A stretch of DNA of 64,000 nt from Owenia fusiformis (taxonomy: Eukaryota; Annelida; Polychaeta; Sabellida; Oweniidae). Each line of letters starts with the position of its first letter. Position 1 is the first letter of the stretch. Below the pieces are notes generated by a model. That model made no database searches and was not told the origin of the DNA. It saw only the letters and a program-made list of their open reading frames with translations. The translations under genes and the position numbers were made by a program. The stretch covers positions 24,345,740 to 24,409,739 of the forward strand of contig CAIIXF020000010.1 of NCBI GenBank assembly GCA_903813345.2. The letters are read 5' to 3'. Of the stretch, positions 44,833 to 54,515 are shown in pieces.

Positions 44833-45711
44833 AGGGTTTGTATAAAAAATCGGGTACCGGGTAGTAAATCCTCCATGCTGGGTTCAAACTTGGTACCCGG
44901 TCGAAAAAAACAAAAAACGAAATATACGAATACACAACATAATTAGATCATTGGAAAACGTGTAAGATTTGTTTTGAATTTACAAAAATGTATGTAACTT
45001 CCTTCAAAATTGAGCTAGAAGCTTCAAATAAAAAGCATTTTAAGGCTCTTTTCTTCCTCTATCATCTTGGTCATATTTCCATTGGTAATGAAGGGGGGGG
45101 GGGGTGCGATCGCACCCCCTCCTGGCTACGCCAATGACATTGTAAGACGATTTGAAAAACAAGACAAATCAATCTTACTCTATTTTCAATAGTTCGTATG
45201 TTGGTACGTGAATTGTTTTGATTATGATTTAAATCTGTAAATAGCTATCGTTGCTTTAGCAGAGAGGTGACGTGTGTTAATTTGCATGATGCAACGTGTA
45301 AGATTTTGATTATTAATCATAATTTAAGTTATCCCAATCTATGAAAAAATGTCCACTGAATTGTAAATTGTTATGTCTTACAATGTCATAGGCGTAGCCA
45401 GGAGAGGGTGCGATGGTGCGATCGCACCCCCCCCCCCATAACCAATGAAAATATGGCCATAACGATAGAGGAAGAAAAGTGCCTTAAAATATGCTTTTTA
45501 TTTGAAGCTTCTAGCTCAATTTTGAATCATGTTACATACATTTTTGCAAATTCAAAACAAATCCTACACGTTTTCTCATAATCTAATTATGTTATATATT
45601 CGTATTTTTTGTTTTTTGGGTACCCGTTTTTTTGGACCGGGTACCGGGTACCAAGTTTGAACCCAGCATGGAGGATTTACTACCCGGTACCCGGTTTTTT
45701 ATACAAACCCT
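44833..45711. mobile_element. hAT-like foldback with about 310-bp inverted repeats
   Basis: The ends AGGGTTTGTATAAAAAA and their mirror are flanked by the 8-bp TTCTAGAT on both sides (44825-44832, 45712-45719). The related repeat at 63.49 kb lacks it and serves as an empty site. The arms hold GGGTACCGGGTAG boxes, a long G-run beside TGCGATCGCACCCC, and CCTGGCTACGCC; the loop is about 235 bp. There is no transposase. Confidence 0.88.
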
Positions 45712-46125
45712 TTCTAGATATCAGCGTACATTTATTGTAACTCGCGTTTGCTAACATTTGCTCAGTTCTGAGATGAAGGCCACACGGGTAGTAAAAAGGC
45801 CAACGTTGGAACTATTTGTGACCTACATCCCTATTTTCGTAATTAAAATGAAAGTTGAACCCTTCCCCTTTATTTTGATACCAAACAACAGCATGCTAGG
45901 TACTTAAAATTAGGTAAACTTTACTCCTCAAAAGTGCAAAAACTTAGCTTCTTATATAAGATAAGATAATCAAAATATAGGGGATTGCAACAATTTCGGA
46001 AATTCGCGGAGGTCAAAGCCACATTTTGCGGGACTTCGCGGGACAATGCGGGACACGCGAATTAGCCAAATTTTGATCAAATTCGCGGGATAATCCCGCC
46101 ATTCGCGGGACACTTGACAGCTCTG

Positions 46126-46200
46126 GATTTAGTTCGATGACTTTGACATTTGACCTTGCAAATTTGACGTTTTTAGACCTCAGTGGTTCTTTTGTGATAA
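46126..46200. repeat. Satellite array I, continuation
   Basis: GATTTAGTTCGATGACTTTGACATTTGACC resumes the monomer interrupted at 44099. It ends where the next inverted-repeat element starts. Confidence 0.75.
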
Positions 46201-46319
46201 AATATGGTTATTATATATATTTTGCAAGTGGATCCAAGTGACCAAGTGGGCGAGTCAATTATTTTGCAGGGGTGGTATGATACACACATTTCACTTTTGT
46301 ACATAGTGAATTCCCAGCG

Positions 46320-46565
46320 ATTGATTTCAGTACAGTAAAACTGTCATAATGAACACCTCTTTAGTGAAGATCTGTGCCCAGTGAAGACATGTGTCTACTC
46401 TGTTGAACACCTGTGTATAGTGAACACCAATTCCCATGGGCCCAGCCAGTGATTTCAGTACAGTAGAACTGTCATTTTTAGTGAAGATCTGTGCCGAGCG
46501 AACATATGAGTCTACTCTATTGAACACCTGTGTGTAAGTGAACAATTCCCAGCCAGTGATTTCAG
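46320..46565. repeat. Two units of about 125-bp tandem repeat
   Basis: CAGTGATTTCAGTACAGTAGAACTGTCAT and TGAACACCTGTGTNTAGTGAAC recur. They look like duplicated ends of a pogo/Tigger-type element. Confidence 0.6.
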
Positions 46566-46590
46566 TAACTTTTAGAGGGGATTGTACCTA

Positions 46591-47062
46591 CAGTAAAACC
46601 TGTCTAATCCGAGAGACCAGCTAAAAGCATTCGGATTAGGAGGTGTTCACATTTTGAGGTTTTGCATTTGCAAGATTTTGGATTTTGAAGAAATAGGCAC
46701 AAATTCTCAATAAATATTTATAGTTCTTTTGACTACATAGCTTTATGGCATTACACTGACTCAAGTGACATGAAAATCTGATTCAAATGAATTTAGTCAT
46801 CCTAGAAAGCCCCACCATGAGTGAGATCATTCAAGGTTTTTTCAAGAGCAATTTTGTATGGGACATGTGATATTTTATGAAAAGTGTTCAGATTAGATAG
46901 GTTGATTTTTCAAACATGACTGTTCACTGCTCAAATTGGGAGGTGTTCACATTTCAAAGTTTTTTAACATTTGAGTCAATGGGAGGAAAAACGGGTTCAA
47001 AAAAATGTTCAAATCGGGAGGTTTTCTGATTAGCCAAGTGTTCAGATATACAGGTTTTACTG
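46591..47062. mobile_element. 472-bp pogo/Tigger-like MITE
   Basis: The ends CAGTAAAACCTGT and ACAGGTTTTACTG are inverted with TA on both sides (46589-46590, 47063-47064). The interior has TCGGATTAGGAGGTGTTCAC-type repeats and no frame. Confidence 0.85.
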
Positions 47063-48008
47063 TACTACAATTGTTTCCAATCTTTTGGAGGAAAGTGTAC
47101 ATCATTACAGAGAAGTGACAGGTGACACACTGCCATGTGAACTGGTCATATCAGATGTTCCCACGCTTTACTTCCAGAAGAGGTCATTTCCCAGGATTAT
47201 AGATGAACCCTTCGCCAATCAATGATATAGTTTACATAAGAGAAGTATGCCTGTATGAATTCTGGGATATTCCTGTTTTGTTGAGAGATGAGTATAAAAT
47301 TAACCCTTTGCAAAATTGATCAAAACTGCCTCTAATCATCCAATACTTGGCTCAATCTAAAAGTGACCAAGTGGAGAAAATGGACTATTGGTGTAACATT
47401 TAACAGGTCCCTCATTGAAAAAACCTGTGATCTGGTATTTGTGCATTCTAATCTGGTTTTTATTGAATTTGCTTCTGATTTCGGAATTTACAGATCTTAT
47501 ATTTATGGTTACCTGTATTTTACAGGCGACCAGGTGACCCAGGCGGGCGCTTTTATTTTTTGCATAGGTGTGGTAGGATAAACACATTCCAAAATTATTT
47601 TATTGCATGATTATCTTTAGATTCTGTCGTCGTGTAACTATATTGCTAACCACAATTGGAAAAAGTTCCCTACCCGAATTAAAAGTAACCAAATTGTCGT
47701 TGAAAATAAGAAATCGTATTTACTGAAAGCTGCTCTTTGCCCCGAAACGCAATCTTGGGTTGTTTCGGGGGGTGAACTTGATCATTTTGAGCTGAATGAA
47801 AGATTATAGAATGATGAACAAATGGGGCAAATCATGTGTATAAATACTTACGATAAATGTGTCATTTCAAAGATTTTTCATTGATTAGCTTCGATTGGTG
47901 ACAACGATATGGTTTTGGAAAGGTTTCTAAATCAAGAATGTGACATCACTTCCGAATTATAGCATTTAGGATGAGTAGACTTAAATTACCAATGTCATTT
48001 GTAAAACC
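47063..48008. other. Inverted-repeat arm and spacer
   Basis: Includes the 47490-47740 arm described above, and a CCCCGAAACGC...GTTTCGGGG hairpin near 47740-47770. No gene. Confidence 0.5.
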
Positions 48009-48076
48009 TTGGTGGTCTTGCGGTAGAATGCTTGCTCACCACGCCGGAGGCCCGGGTTCGAATCCCGCCTTCACCC
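48009..48076 (+). ncRNA. tRNA-like sequence with perfect B box
   Basis: GGTCTTGCGGTAGAATGC resembles an A box. CCGGGTTCGAATCCCG is a full B box with T-arm pairing. T-runs follow at 48077, as for RNA polymerase III termination. The anticodon-loop region TTGCTCACCACG and the acceptor ends do not pair well, so this is a tRNA-derived SINE head or pseudogene. It resembles the one at 10388 in its GCTCACCAC loop. Confidence 0.5.
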
Positions 48077-48511
48077 TTTTATTTTTTTAACTAGATGATT
48101 GTTCTTTGATATTACCCAGACAAAAAAAACAATTTTTATTTACATAAACTTCATATTAGAGCTTGAAAATGTAAAAACAATATATTATGTCAACATATTG
48201 CGTTTTGGAGTGATGTGCAGGTTGAAGCAAGGTTGGGATGTGTAATTGGGAGGAATCAGGGCAATCCGCGCGAGGTTCGTTTTTTCTTGTTCTTCACAAG
48301 AGAGTAGCAGCAAATTGGAATCTGTTCAAATAAAACAAGAGCGATAGCGATGTATGGGTCTGGTCTACCGCGCCTTGATTGGTCAACAGTGAACAGTGAC
48401 GTCAGGGTCAAGTGAGGTCACCTGCTTGACCACTGAGAACATTAAATCTAGAGAAAATCAGGACAAACTGAGCATGGCATAAGTAAACTGAACAATATTA
48501 AGCAAATATTT
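48077..48511. other. No feature recognised
   Basis: Unassigned DNA between the tRNA-like sequence and the hairpin. Confidence 0.45.
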
Positions 48512-48655
48512 CATTCTATGGAGGGCAATACCTGTTCATCTTTCAATGATTTTTGCGGTATGTATTGCCCGCAGCCCGTAGGGCGAGGGAAATACATGAT
48601 GCAAAAATCATTGAAAGTGCAACAGGTATTGCCCGAACATAGAATGAAATATTTG
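48512..48655. repeat. Imperfect hairpin, arms about 65 bp
   Basis: ATTTCATTCTATG...GGGCAATACCTGTTC pairs with ACAGGTATTGCCCGAACATAGAATGAAAT. The loop is GCAGCCCGTAGG. It abuts the mariner MITE at 48666. Confidence 0.75.
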
Positions 48656-48665
48656 TTTTATTATA

Positions 48666-49689
48666 CGAGGGTTGATCATAAAGTTCTCATAATATCTCTC
48701 TAATTTCTTTATTCTTCAATATTTTCCTATGAAATTTTCACAGTATGTGCAGCATGGAATGTTTTATTCGTCAAGCAAAAAATATTAAGAATAACAGAAA
48801 TGTCAAATAAGAAATGGTTGCCATAGTAACTTGAAATCAAGGCACCCGGGGCAAATAAAAAACTAGCTAGAATAGCCCCCATTAACCATGTTTAAATACA
48901 TAATAATTTGTCAAATAAGCTATCAAACACATTAAATTGTCAAATAATATGTGCTCTTGACTGTTGTGAACTATTATAATGGTCATGTGGATTGTGTGAT
49001 CTCATAATGGATGGTTGTTATGCTTCATTAGAAGTGACTGTTAGACCCCATGACTGTTTCGTCAAATATCCCGAGGAAAAATGATTATGCCCCTTTAGTT
49101 CATTTTTAACATGTACAGACCACACACAAGGTGTAATTTTGTTGATATCTTAGCAATGTATTTGTTTTAGATCATGTTTAGTCTGACCAAAGGATCTTAC
49201 AGACTTAACATAACATTATATCAGTATGAATTTTATTTTTCTGAAGACCTCTACATACATTGCATTCTCTTACTTAGTCAGTTCTGATCATTAGCTTTGG
49301 GTCTCAGACTCTGGTATAACATCTAATGAAGCATGAAATCATCCCTTATGACATCACACAATTTACACGATCGATTTATTTAATTGTTAAAGCACTTTAC
49401 AGCATATTCAAGTTAACATTTTAACGTGTTTGGTAATTCAAGAGAGTTTATTATGTAAGTAAACATGGTTAATTAAGCTCATTCTCTCAATCATTTTTAT
49501 TTGCCCCGGGTGCCTTGATTTCCCGTTACTATGGCAACCATTTCTTATTCAATATTTCTGTTGAACTAATTATTTTTTGCTGAATTAATAGGACATTCCA
49601 TGCTGCACATTCTGTGAAAGTTTGATTAGAATTTATTGAAAAATAAAGAAATAAGAGAGATATTATGAGAACTTTATGATCAACCCTCG
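48666..49689. mobile_element. 1.0-kb mariner MITE with about 220-bp inverted repeats
   Basis: CGAGGGTTGATCATAAAGTT and its mirror, TA on both sides (48664-48665, 49690-49691). The match extends inward past GTTGCCATAGTAAC and GGCACCCGGGGCAAATAAA. The central 560 bp is non-coding. Confidence 0.88.
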
Positions 49690-50479
49690 TATCATAGCTA
49701 GACTTTCCCTATGATCATTTATTTTAATCAATTAAATATATCATTAATCCATAAGTGAACATAATTACGTACAAGTACCATTGAATGGTACACTTTATTT
49801 TCGTCCAGTGTAGTTGTCAGAATTCCCGGGCGGGCAATACGTCTTTTATTATCCTAAAATTGAGGGAGCTGTGAAATACGTTATGGTATTTTTGATCACA
49901 TGGTACTGACTCGACCAATCAAATCACACAATTTCTAGCAATGATATAATAATGCAAAATATTACACAGGATTTAAAAGGCCGAAACTGTTTGGAAAGTT
50001 CCTAAATTTAGTGTAATTAGGTCTCCGGTAAATAGCACTTCCGTTTTTTTTTAATACTTTAAAAACGAAGCCATGCCAACTTCAATGGTGTGTATAGTAG
50101 TTTTAAGTGTATGCAATGTGGCCATTTTAGGTATGTATGTAAAGCTGAGGCCAAGTACTTTCTAAATGTGCCATTTTAAGAAAAAAATCACAAGAATATA
50201 GTCCCGTAAACTGGAACTACTTTATTCATTTATTTTCATCGGTGAAGCAGGGATCTTACCTGAAAATGAGTCCTTATGTTGGCGTAGTGATATATAAAAA
50301 TCGAGACGCAAACCCTATGTTAAATATAGTGTCAAGATGAAGGTTATGTATAGGGGAACGCAGAAATATAGTCATTTTATGGATTAGTTCGTTCGAAATG
50401 GCGATATGTACCCCAGAACTTGAATTTTGTGATTTTTTCAATATTTTTAGATTTACCGTAGTGACACCTTGACCTGACC
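49690..50479. other. No feature recognised
   Basis: AT-rich spacer up to the inverted-repeat arm at 50480. Confidence 0.4.
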
Positions 50480-51104
50480 GGAAGACGACAACAACAAGAT
50501 AGGTCCAACAAGATAATGCAGTAAACTTGATTTCTTATTTTCAAGGACAATTTGGATACTTTTAATTCGGGTAGGCCTAAGGCCCAAGTATGTTAGCTTT
50601 TTTGTTATGACAACATAATCTCAAAGATAGTCCATAAATTAATTTTGGAATATGTTTTTGATCCTACCACCCCTATGAAAAAAATAAAAGCGCCCGCCTG
50701 GGTGCTTGCCTGCCGGTAAAATACAGGTAACCGATATTTATTGACTCCTAAACTTTTAGAAGGTATCTTTAATAAGGCAATGTGAGTATGTGGGAATTGA
50801 TATGTGTATATCCTGCCACCACTGCAAAATAATGGACTTGCCCACTTGGTCTCTTGGATCCACTTGTAAAATATATATAACCAATATAAATACCTCAGTA
50901 AACACATCTATAAAGCAAGCCACGTATACAGCCCAAAGGACACGAAACAGACATCACTACACAGCACGAACGAGAAAACAGACCACGTGCTTCTATTACT
51001 CACACTATATATACCCTTTCACTGAATGAGTAAAATACTCAGATATGAAATACTTGGAAAGTTACCAGGGGTACAGTAGATCACACTATGAATAACTTGA
51101 CAAT

Positions 51105-51245
51105 ATAGGGGTTCGATTGATCTACATCAAATTATAGGGAATTATTATTGAATATATTATTAAATTATATCAGCGTCCATTTATTGTAACTCGTGTTTGC
51201 TACCATTTCCTCAATTCTGAGATGACGGGCAAACGCGTAGTAAAC
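51105..51245 (+). repeat. Left part of dispersed repeat H, cut at AGTAAAC
   Basis: Matches 63454-63584 from TATAGGGGTTCGATTGATCT to AAACGCGTAG and then stops exactly at the CAGACTT element. The continuation of the repeat is found at 62319, after the second copy of that element. Confidence 0.85.
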
Positions 51246-52618
51246 CAGACTTGCCAACCTAAAATGAAAAATTTTCGGGAGATTTAAAAAAATTGCGGTA
51301 CTTTTACAGGAGTTTTTTTCAAAATCCTGTAGTTTTTTTGAAAAAAACGGGAGTTAATGGGAGTTTTTGCGGTAAATTTTGAAAAAAATGGGAGTTTTTT
51401 ACGGGAGATTTTGAAAAAACTGGAGTTTTTATGGGAAATTTTTAAAAAAAGATATTTTTCGCGGTGAATTTTGAAAAACGTGACTTTTTTACGATGATTT
51501 AAGAAAAAACAGGAGTTTTTGCGGTAGGTTCTGAAAAAACGGGAGTTTTTACGGTAGGTTTTGAAAAAACGGGAGTTTTTGCGGTAGATATTTTGAATAA
51601 AATGTGAGTTTTTACGTTAGATTTCTGAAAAAATGTGAGTTTTTACGGTAGATTTTGAAAACGAATTGATCAAAGCTAACTAAAATGTATATGTGACATT
51701 CACTATATGCTAAGGGCAATCTGCGTGAGGTTCCATTTTTAGGTTTGGTTTTTCGCGCATGAGCATTAAATCCAGCCATCTAATTGGTTGAAATTATTAT
51801 GACGCATGCACAGTTAATAAATTAATTAGAACTTATAATCTAAGATAGATGTCACTTACGTTCATTATTTCACAGCAGTCCCTACCCATAATGCGCCTTA
51901 TATTGCGGGAATTTGTTTATCGCCATATAAAAACAAAATGTATTCTCCCGACAGAAGTATGACAGAATATGAACTGGCCCCCGTTTGTGGACATTTGGTG
52001 TGCAAACTTATACCGAACTTATCGCAGAAAAGCAATTTGAATCATGGGAATGAAGTACTTTTAAGTTATTTATGAAAGTATCGATAGTGAACCATGGGAG
52101 TCAATCCTTCCTGGAGTAAAAGAAAGAAGCGTGCTTGCAATAATCAAGGTCACTTTGTCAAATTCCTTTTAAATACGGTAGATTTCGACAGCAAAAAACG
52201 GAGATTTTACGGGAGTTATACCAAGAATACGGGAGATTTTTCGGGAGTTATACCAGAAAACGGGAGATTTTATGGGAGTTATACCAAGAATACGGGAGAT
52301 TTTACGGGAGTTATACCAGAATACGGGAGATTTTACGGGAGTTATACCAGAAAACGGGAGATTTTATGGGAGTTATACCAAGAATACGGGAGATTTTACG
52401 GGAGTTATACCAGAATACGGGAGATTTTACGGGAGATTTCAGCAAAAATACGGGAGATTTTACGGCCATATTTTTTTAAAAAATTACGGGAGATTTTAGT
52501 AGAAATATGGTACGGGAGTTTTTACAGGAGAAAACGGTACGGGAGTTTGGTATTTTTTACGGAAAAACAAAAAATTTAGGGGAGATTCCCTTAAAAATAC
52601 GGGAGGTTGGCAAGTCTG
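51246..52618 (+). mobile_element. CAGACTTGCCAACC element, copy A
   Basis: The ends CAGACTTGCCAACCT and AGGTTGGCAAGTCTG are inverted. The left 400 bp is an array of GGGAGTTTTTACGGTAGATTTTGAAAAAA-type units. The right 450 bp is an array of ACGGGAGATTTTACGGGAGT units. Between them lie a conserved core (AACTAAAATGTATATGTGNC, CGCGCATGAGCATTAAATCC), a TATAAAA box near 51926 and an ATG-started frame. Its right flank, TATACCAC, does not match its left flank. Confidence 0.85.
52094..52579 (+). CDS. Open frame in copy A, conserved start MGVNPSWSKRKKRAC
   Basis: ACCATGGGAG is a strong start context, about 170 bp after CATATAAAAAC, a TATA-like box. The first 34 residues (MGVNPSWSKRKKRACNNQGH, then FVKFLLNTVDFDSK) are basic and are kept in copy B with two changes and one inserted residue. 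After that the frame runs through the ACGGGAG minisatellite and reads repeats such as GRFYGSYTKNTGDF. The conserved head could be the first exon of the family's lost transposase; the repeat part is unlikely to be a selected protein. No family is recognised. Confidence 0.35.
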   Translation: MGVNPSWSKRKKRACNNQGHFVKFLLNTVDFDSKKRRFYGSYTKNTGDFSGVIPENGRFYGSYTKNTGDFTGVIPEYGRFYGSYTRKREILWELYQEYGRFYGSYTRIREILREISAKIREILRPYFFKKLREILVEIWYGSFYRRKRYGSLVFFTEKQKI

Positions 52619-53650
52619 TATACCACATTTCATTAAGTTTTTAGTCAATGTTTCATATTTTATATCCAAAAATCAATATTTTAATATCTGTTAAATCTAT
52701 TGTGATTTTAAAATGATTAAAATGTACTCTTCTAATTGTTCTAGCATTCTGTTTACTCTTTTACAATCTAAGAATAAAAGTTCATAATTTTCAACTAGCC
52801 TACTTGACATAAATCATAGTTATCAGTTTGACTTATTTGCCATATTTTAAGTAATCTTACATGGTAAAATGTAATGTAGCAATTTATATCAACAATTTGC
52901 AGATTTTTTGTTCTGACGCTTATACAAGAAAACCGACTGTATCGTGTGGTGTGTTCCAGAATTGACAGTACTTCAAAATAAATTTTGAAAACATAGAATC
53001 ACTTATCGATTTACAGGAACCAACTAGATGTCGGGACTCAGTTGTCGAAGTCGGTGAATTTGCAACAACCCTATTAAGATGAAACCAAAGCTATTCCAGT
53101 ATTATAGGCCTCATGTAGTCATACATCAACAGGCATCAATGAAGCAATGCCAACATCGTATAATATTTTACTGGTTTATACCATCCTTGTTCACAAGGTT
53201 TCAGTCATTCAAACTCTATATGACTCATAACAGTAACTTGAGTGATGCTTTCGAACCATAGAATTTTGTGGGGGTTTCAATAGTGCACATGGACATGCAA
53301 TTATTTGATAGTTCTTACTCAGCAATCATCTTGATAGGTAGGATACCTCATATACATTTCATGTATGTTGAATCAGTTTCTTTAGAACAAAATCTGCTCC
53401 TTTTTATACAAAAACATTTTACATGTAAACTAAAACATATTGACATTTCAGCTATAAATCATTTCATAATTTTAAAAGTTGCACTTTATCTGTTGAATTG
53501 ATTATGTGAATCTAATTCTTTGTGGCGGTTCATGGTAGTCATGGTATGACCAAAACATTTTTACAATATGTCACAATACTATTTCTTGGTGGTGAAATAA
53601 AACTTGATTTTTTCTGAATAAATTCCACATTTTTTATATATTTAACACAA
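52619..53650. other. 3' flank of WDR74; nothing else recognised
   Basis: AT-rich single-copy-looking DNA. On the minus strand it would hold the WDR74 3' UTR. No canonical AATAAA was found close to the stop; variant signals such as TATAAA and GATAAA occur. Confidence 0.45.
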
Positions 53651-53911
53651 TCATACACTCAAATTTTGCTTTAGTTTTTTTTCATTTGTGTTTTTCTTTG
53701 TTTCATCAATGTCTTCAGTATTATTTTGTTTCCTCTTAGATGGTTTTGAACCACCAACAGTGTCTAGTGTATCCCATACATCTTCATCAGAATCTCCTGA
53801 TCTCCCAGAATCCTTTTCAACAGTTATGTCTATTTCATCTATTTCTGCAGGGGTCTCTGCTGTGATTCTTTTGGAAAACAGCACACAATTCAGACGAGAC
53901 TTCATATAGAA
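53651..53911 (-). CDS. WDR74: WDR74, last coding exon
   Basis: The minus strand shows CTCATAATTCCAG/TTC, an acceptor followed in phase 0 by FYMKSRLNCVLFSK, then an acidic stretch with DSDEDVWDTLDTV and a Lys-rich end KKLKQNLSV before the stop at 53651-53653. Human WDR74 has a comparable layout after its WD repeats: an LKSQLNC block, a DELW-type acidic motif and a basic nucleolar-type tail. WDR74 (yeast Nsa1) is a nucleolar WD40 protein of 60S subunit assembly that works with the AAA ATPase NVL. The Lys-rich tail may serve in nucleolar targeting. The preceding exon lies 5.1 kb away at 59012-59210. Confidence 0.85.
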   Translation of the reverse strand, partial: FYMKSRLNCVLFSKRITAETPAEIDEIDITVEKDSGRSGDSDEDVWDTLDTVGGSKPSKRKQNNTEDIDETKKNTNEKKLKQNLSV

Positions 53912-54224
53912 CTGGAATTATGAGAACATGTAAATCATATCAAATCAACTATTATATACATGTAGATAGTGAATTCCCCATCTGCCAGGTTTGAAATGAC
54001 ACAAAACAAGGCTTGTAGAAATGCTATGCCCAAATACTCTTTATGCTGTTAATCTTCAAATTGCCCTCAACTGGTAAATTATTGCAAACGGTTAATAAAA
54101 AGTGTAACAATTTGTTATAATTCAAAGAGATCAGATCGTCCAAAAGCACAATTAGAGTAACCCCCCCCTGGTATTTTCGTATTATATGATGTAAAACAAG
54201 TATTTAAATCGGGAGGAATCCAGA

Positions 54225-54515
54225 ATTTTTATTGATCATCCCGACTTATTTTTCAAAATCCAGATTTTCAAAAGATCCCGATCTTTATCCCGATTTTAAG
54301 GAAATATCCCGATTTTTTTTAAATATCCCAACTTTAAGAAAATATTAAATTTTTCGTAAATTATCCCGATTTCTTTTCATAAAAAATATCCCGATTTTGT
54401 GTTCAAAACTCCTGATTTGTTAACGAGACATTCAGATTTTTCAGTAAAAACTCCCGATTTTCAAATGGTACCCTCCCCAATTTCGTTCAAAACTCCCGAT
54501 TTGTTAATGAGATGC
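54225..54515. repeat. TCCCGATTT array
   Basis: At least ten ATCCCGATTT or CTCCCGATTT units at 20-35-bp spacing, for example near 54238, 54285, 54305, 54360, 54390, 54455 and 54490. It resembles the subterminal arrays of the mobile elements here. AATCGGGAGG at about 54208 would be an opposite-orientation unit. No element ends were found. Confidence 0.65.

Larger units (their letters stand above)
44100..46125. mobile_element. 2.0-kb element, CAGTACTGTCAA ends, GCGGGAC array
   Basis: The ends CAGTACTGTCAA and TTGACAGCTCTG are inverted, and GATTTA lies on both sides (44094-44099, 46126-46131) within the satellite, whose uninterrupted monomers read GTGATTTAGTTTGATG. Both ends carry arrays of TTCGCGGGAC, TTTGCGGGAT and GCGTGATT. 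The middle is a dispersed repeat (also at 51105, 62319 and 63330) split by a hAT-like foldback. The CAG...CTG ends suggest hAT, although a 6-bp duplication is short for that family. Confidence 0.8.
46205..50885. mobile_element. 4.7-kb interval with long inverted ends
   Basis: The left TATATATTTTGCAAGTGGAT block (46205-46300) is mirrored at 50790-50885. A second block (47490-47740: TTACCTGTATTTTACAGGCG, GGCGGGCGCTTTTATTTTTT, CCCTACCCGAATTAAAAGTA) is mirrored at 50480-50745. The two left blocks also resemble each other. The right arm is continuous while the left is split by about 1.2 kb, which includes a pogo-type MITE. The class is unknown. Confidence 0.65.
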
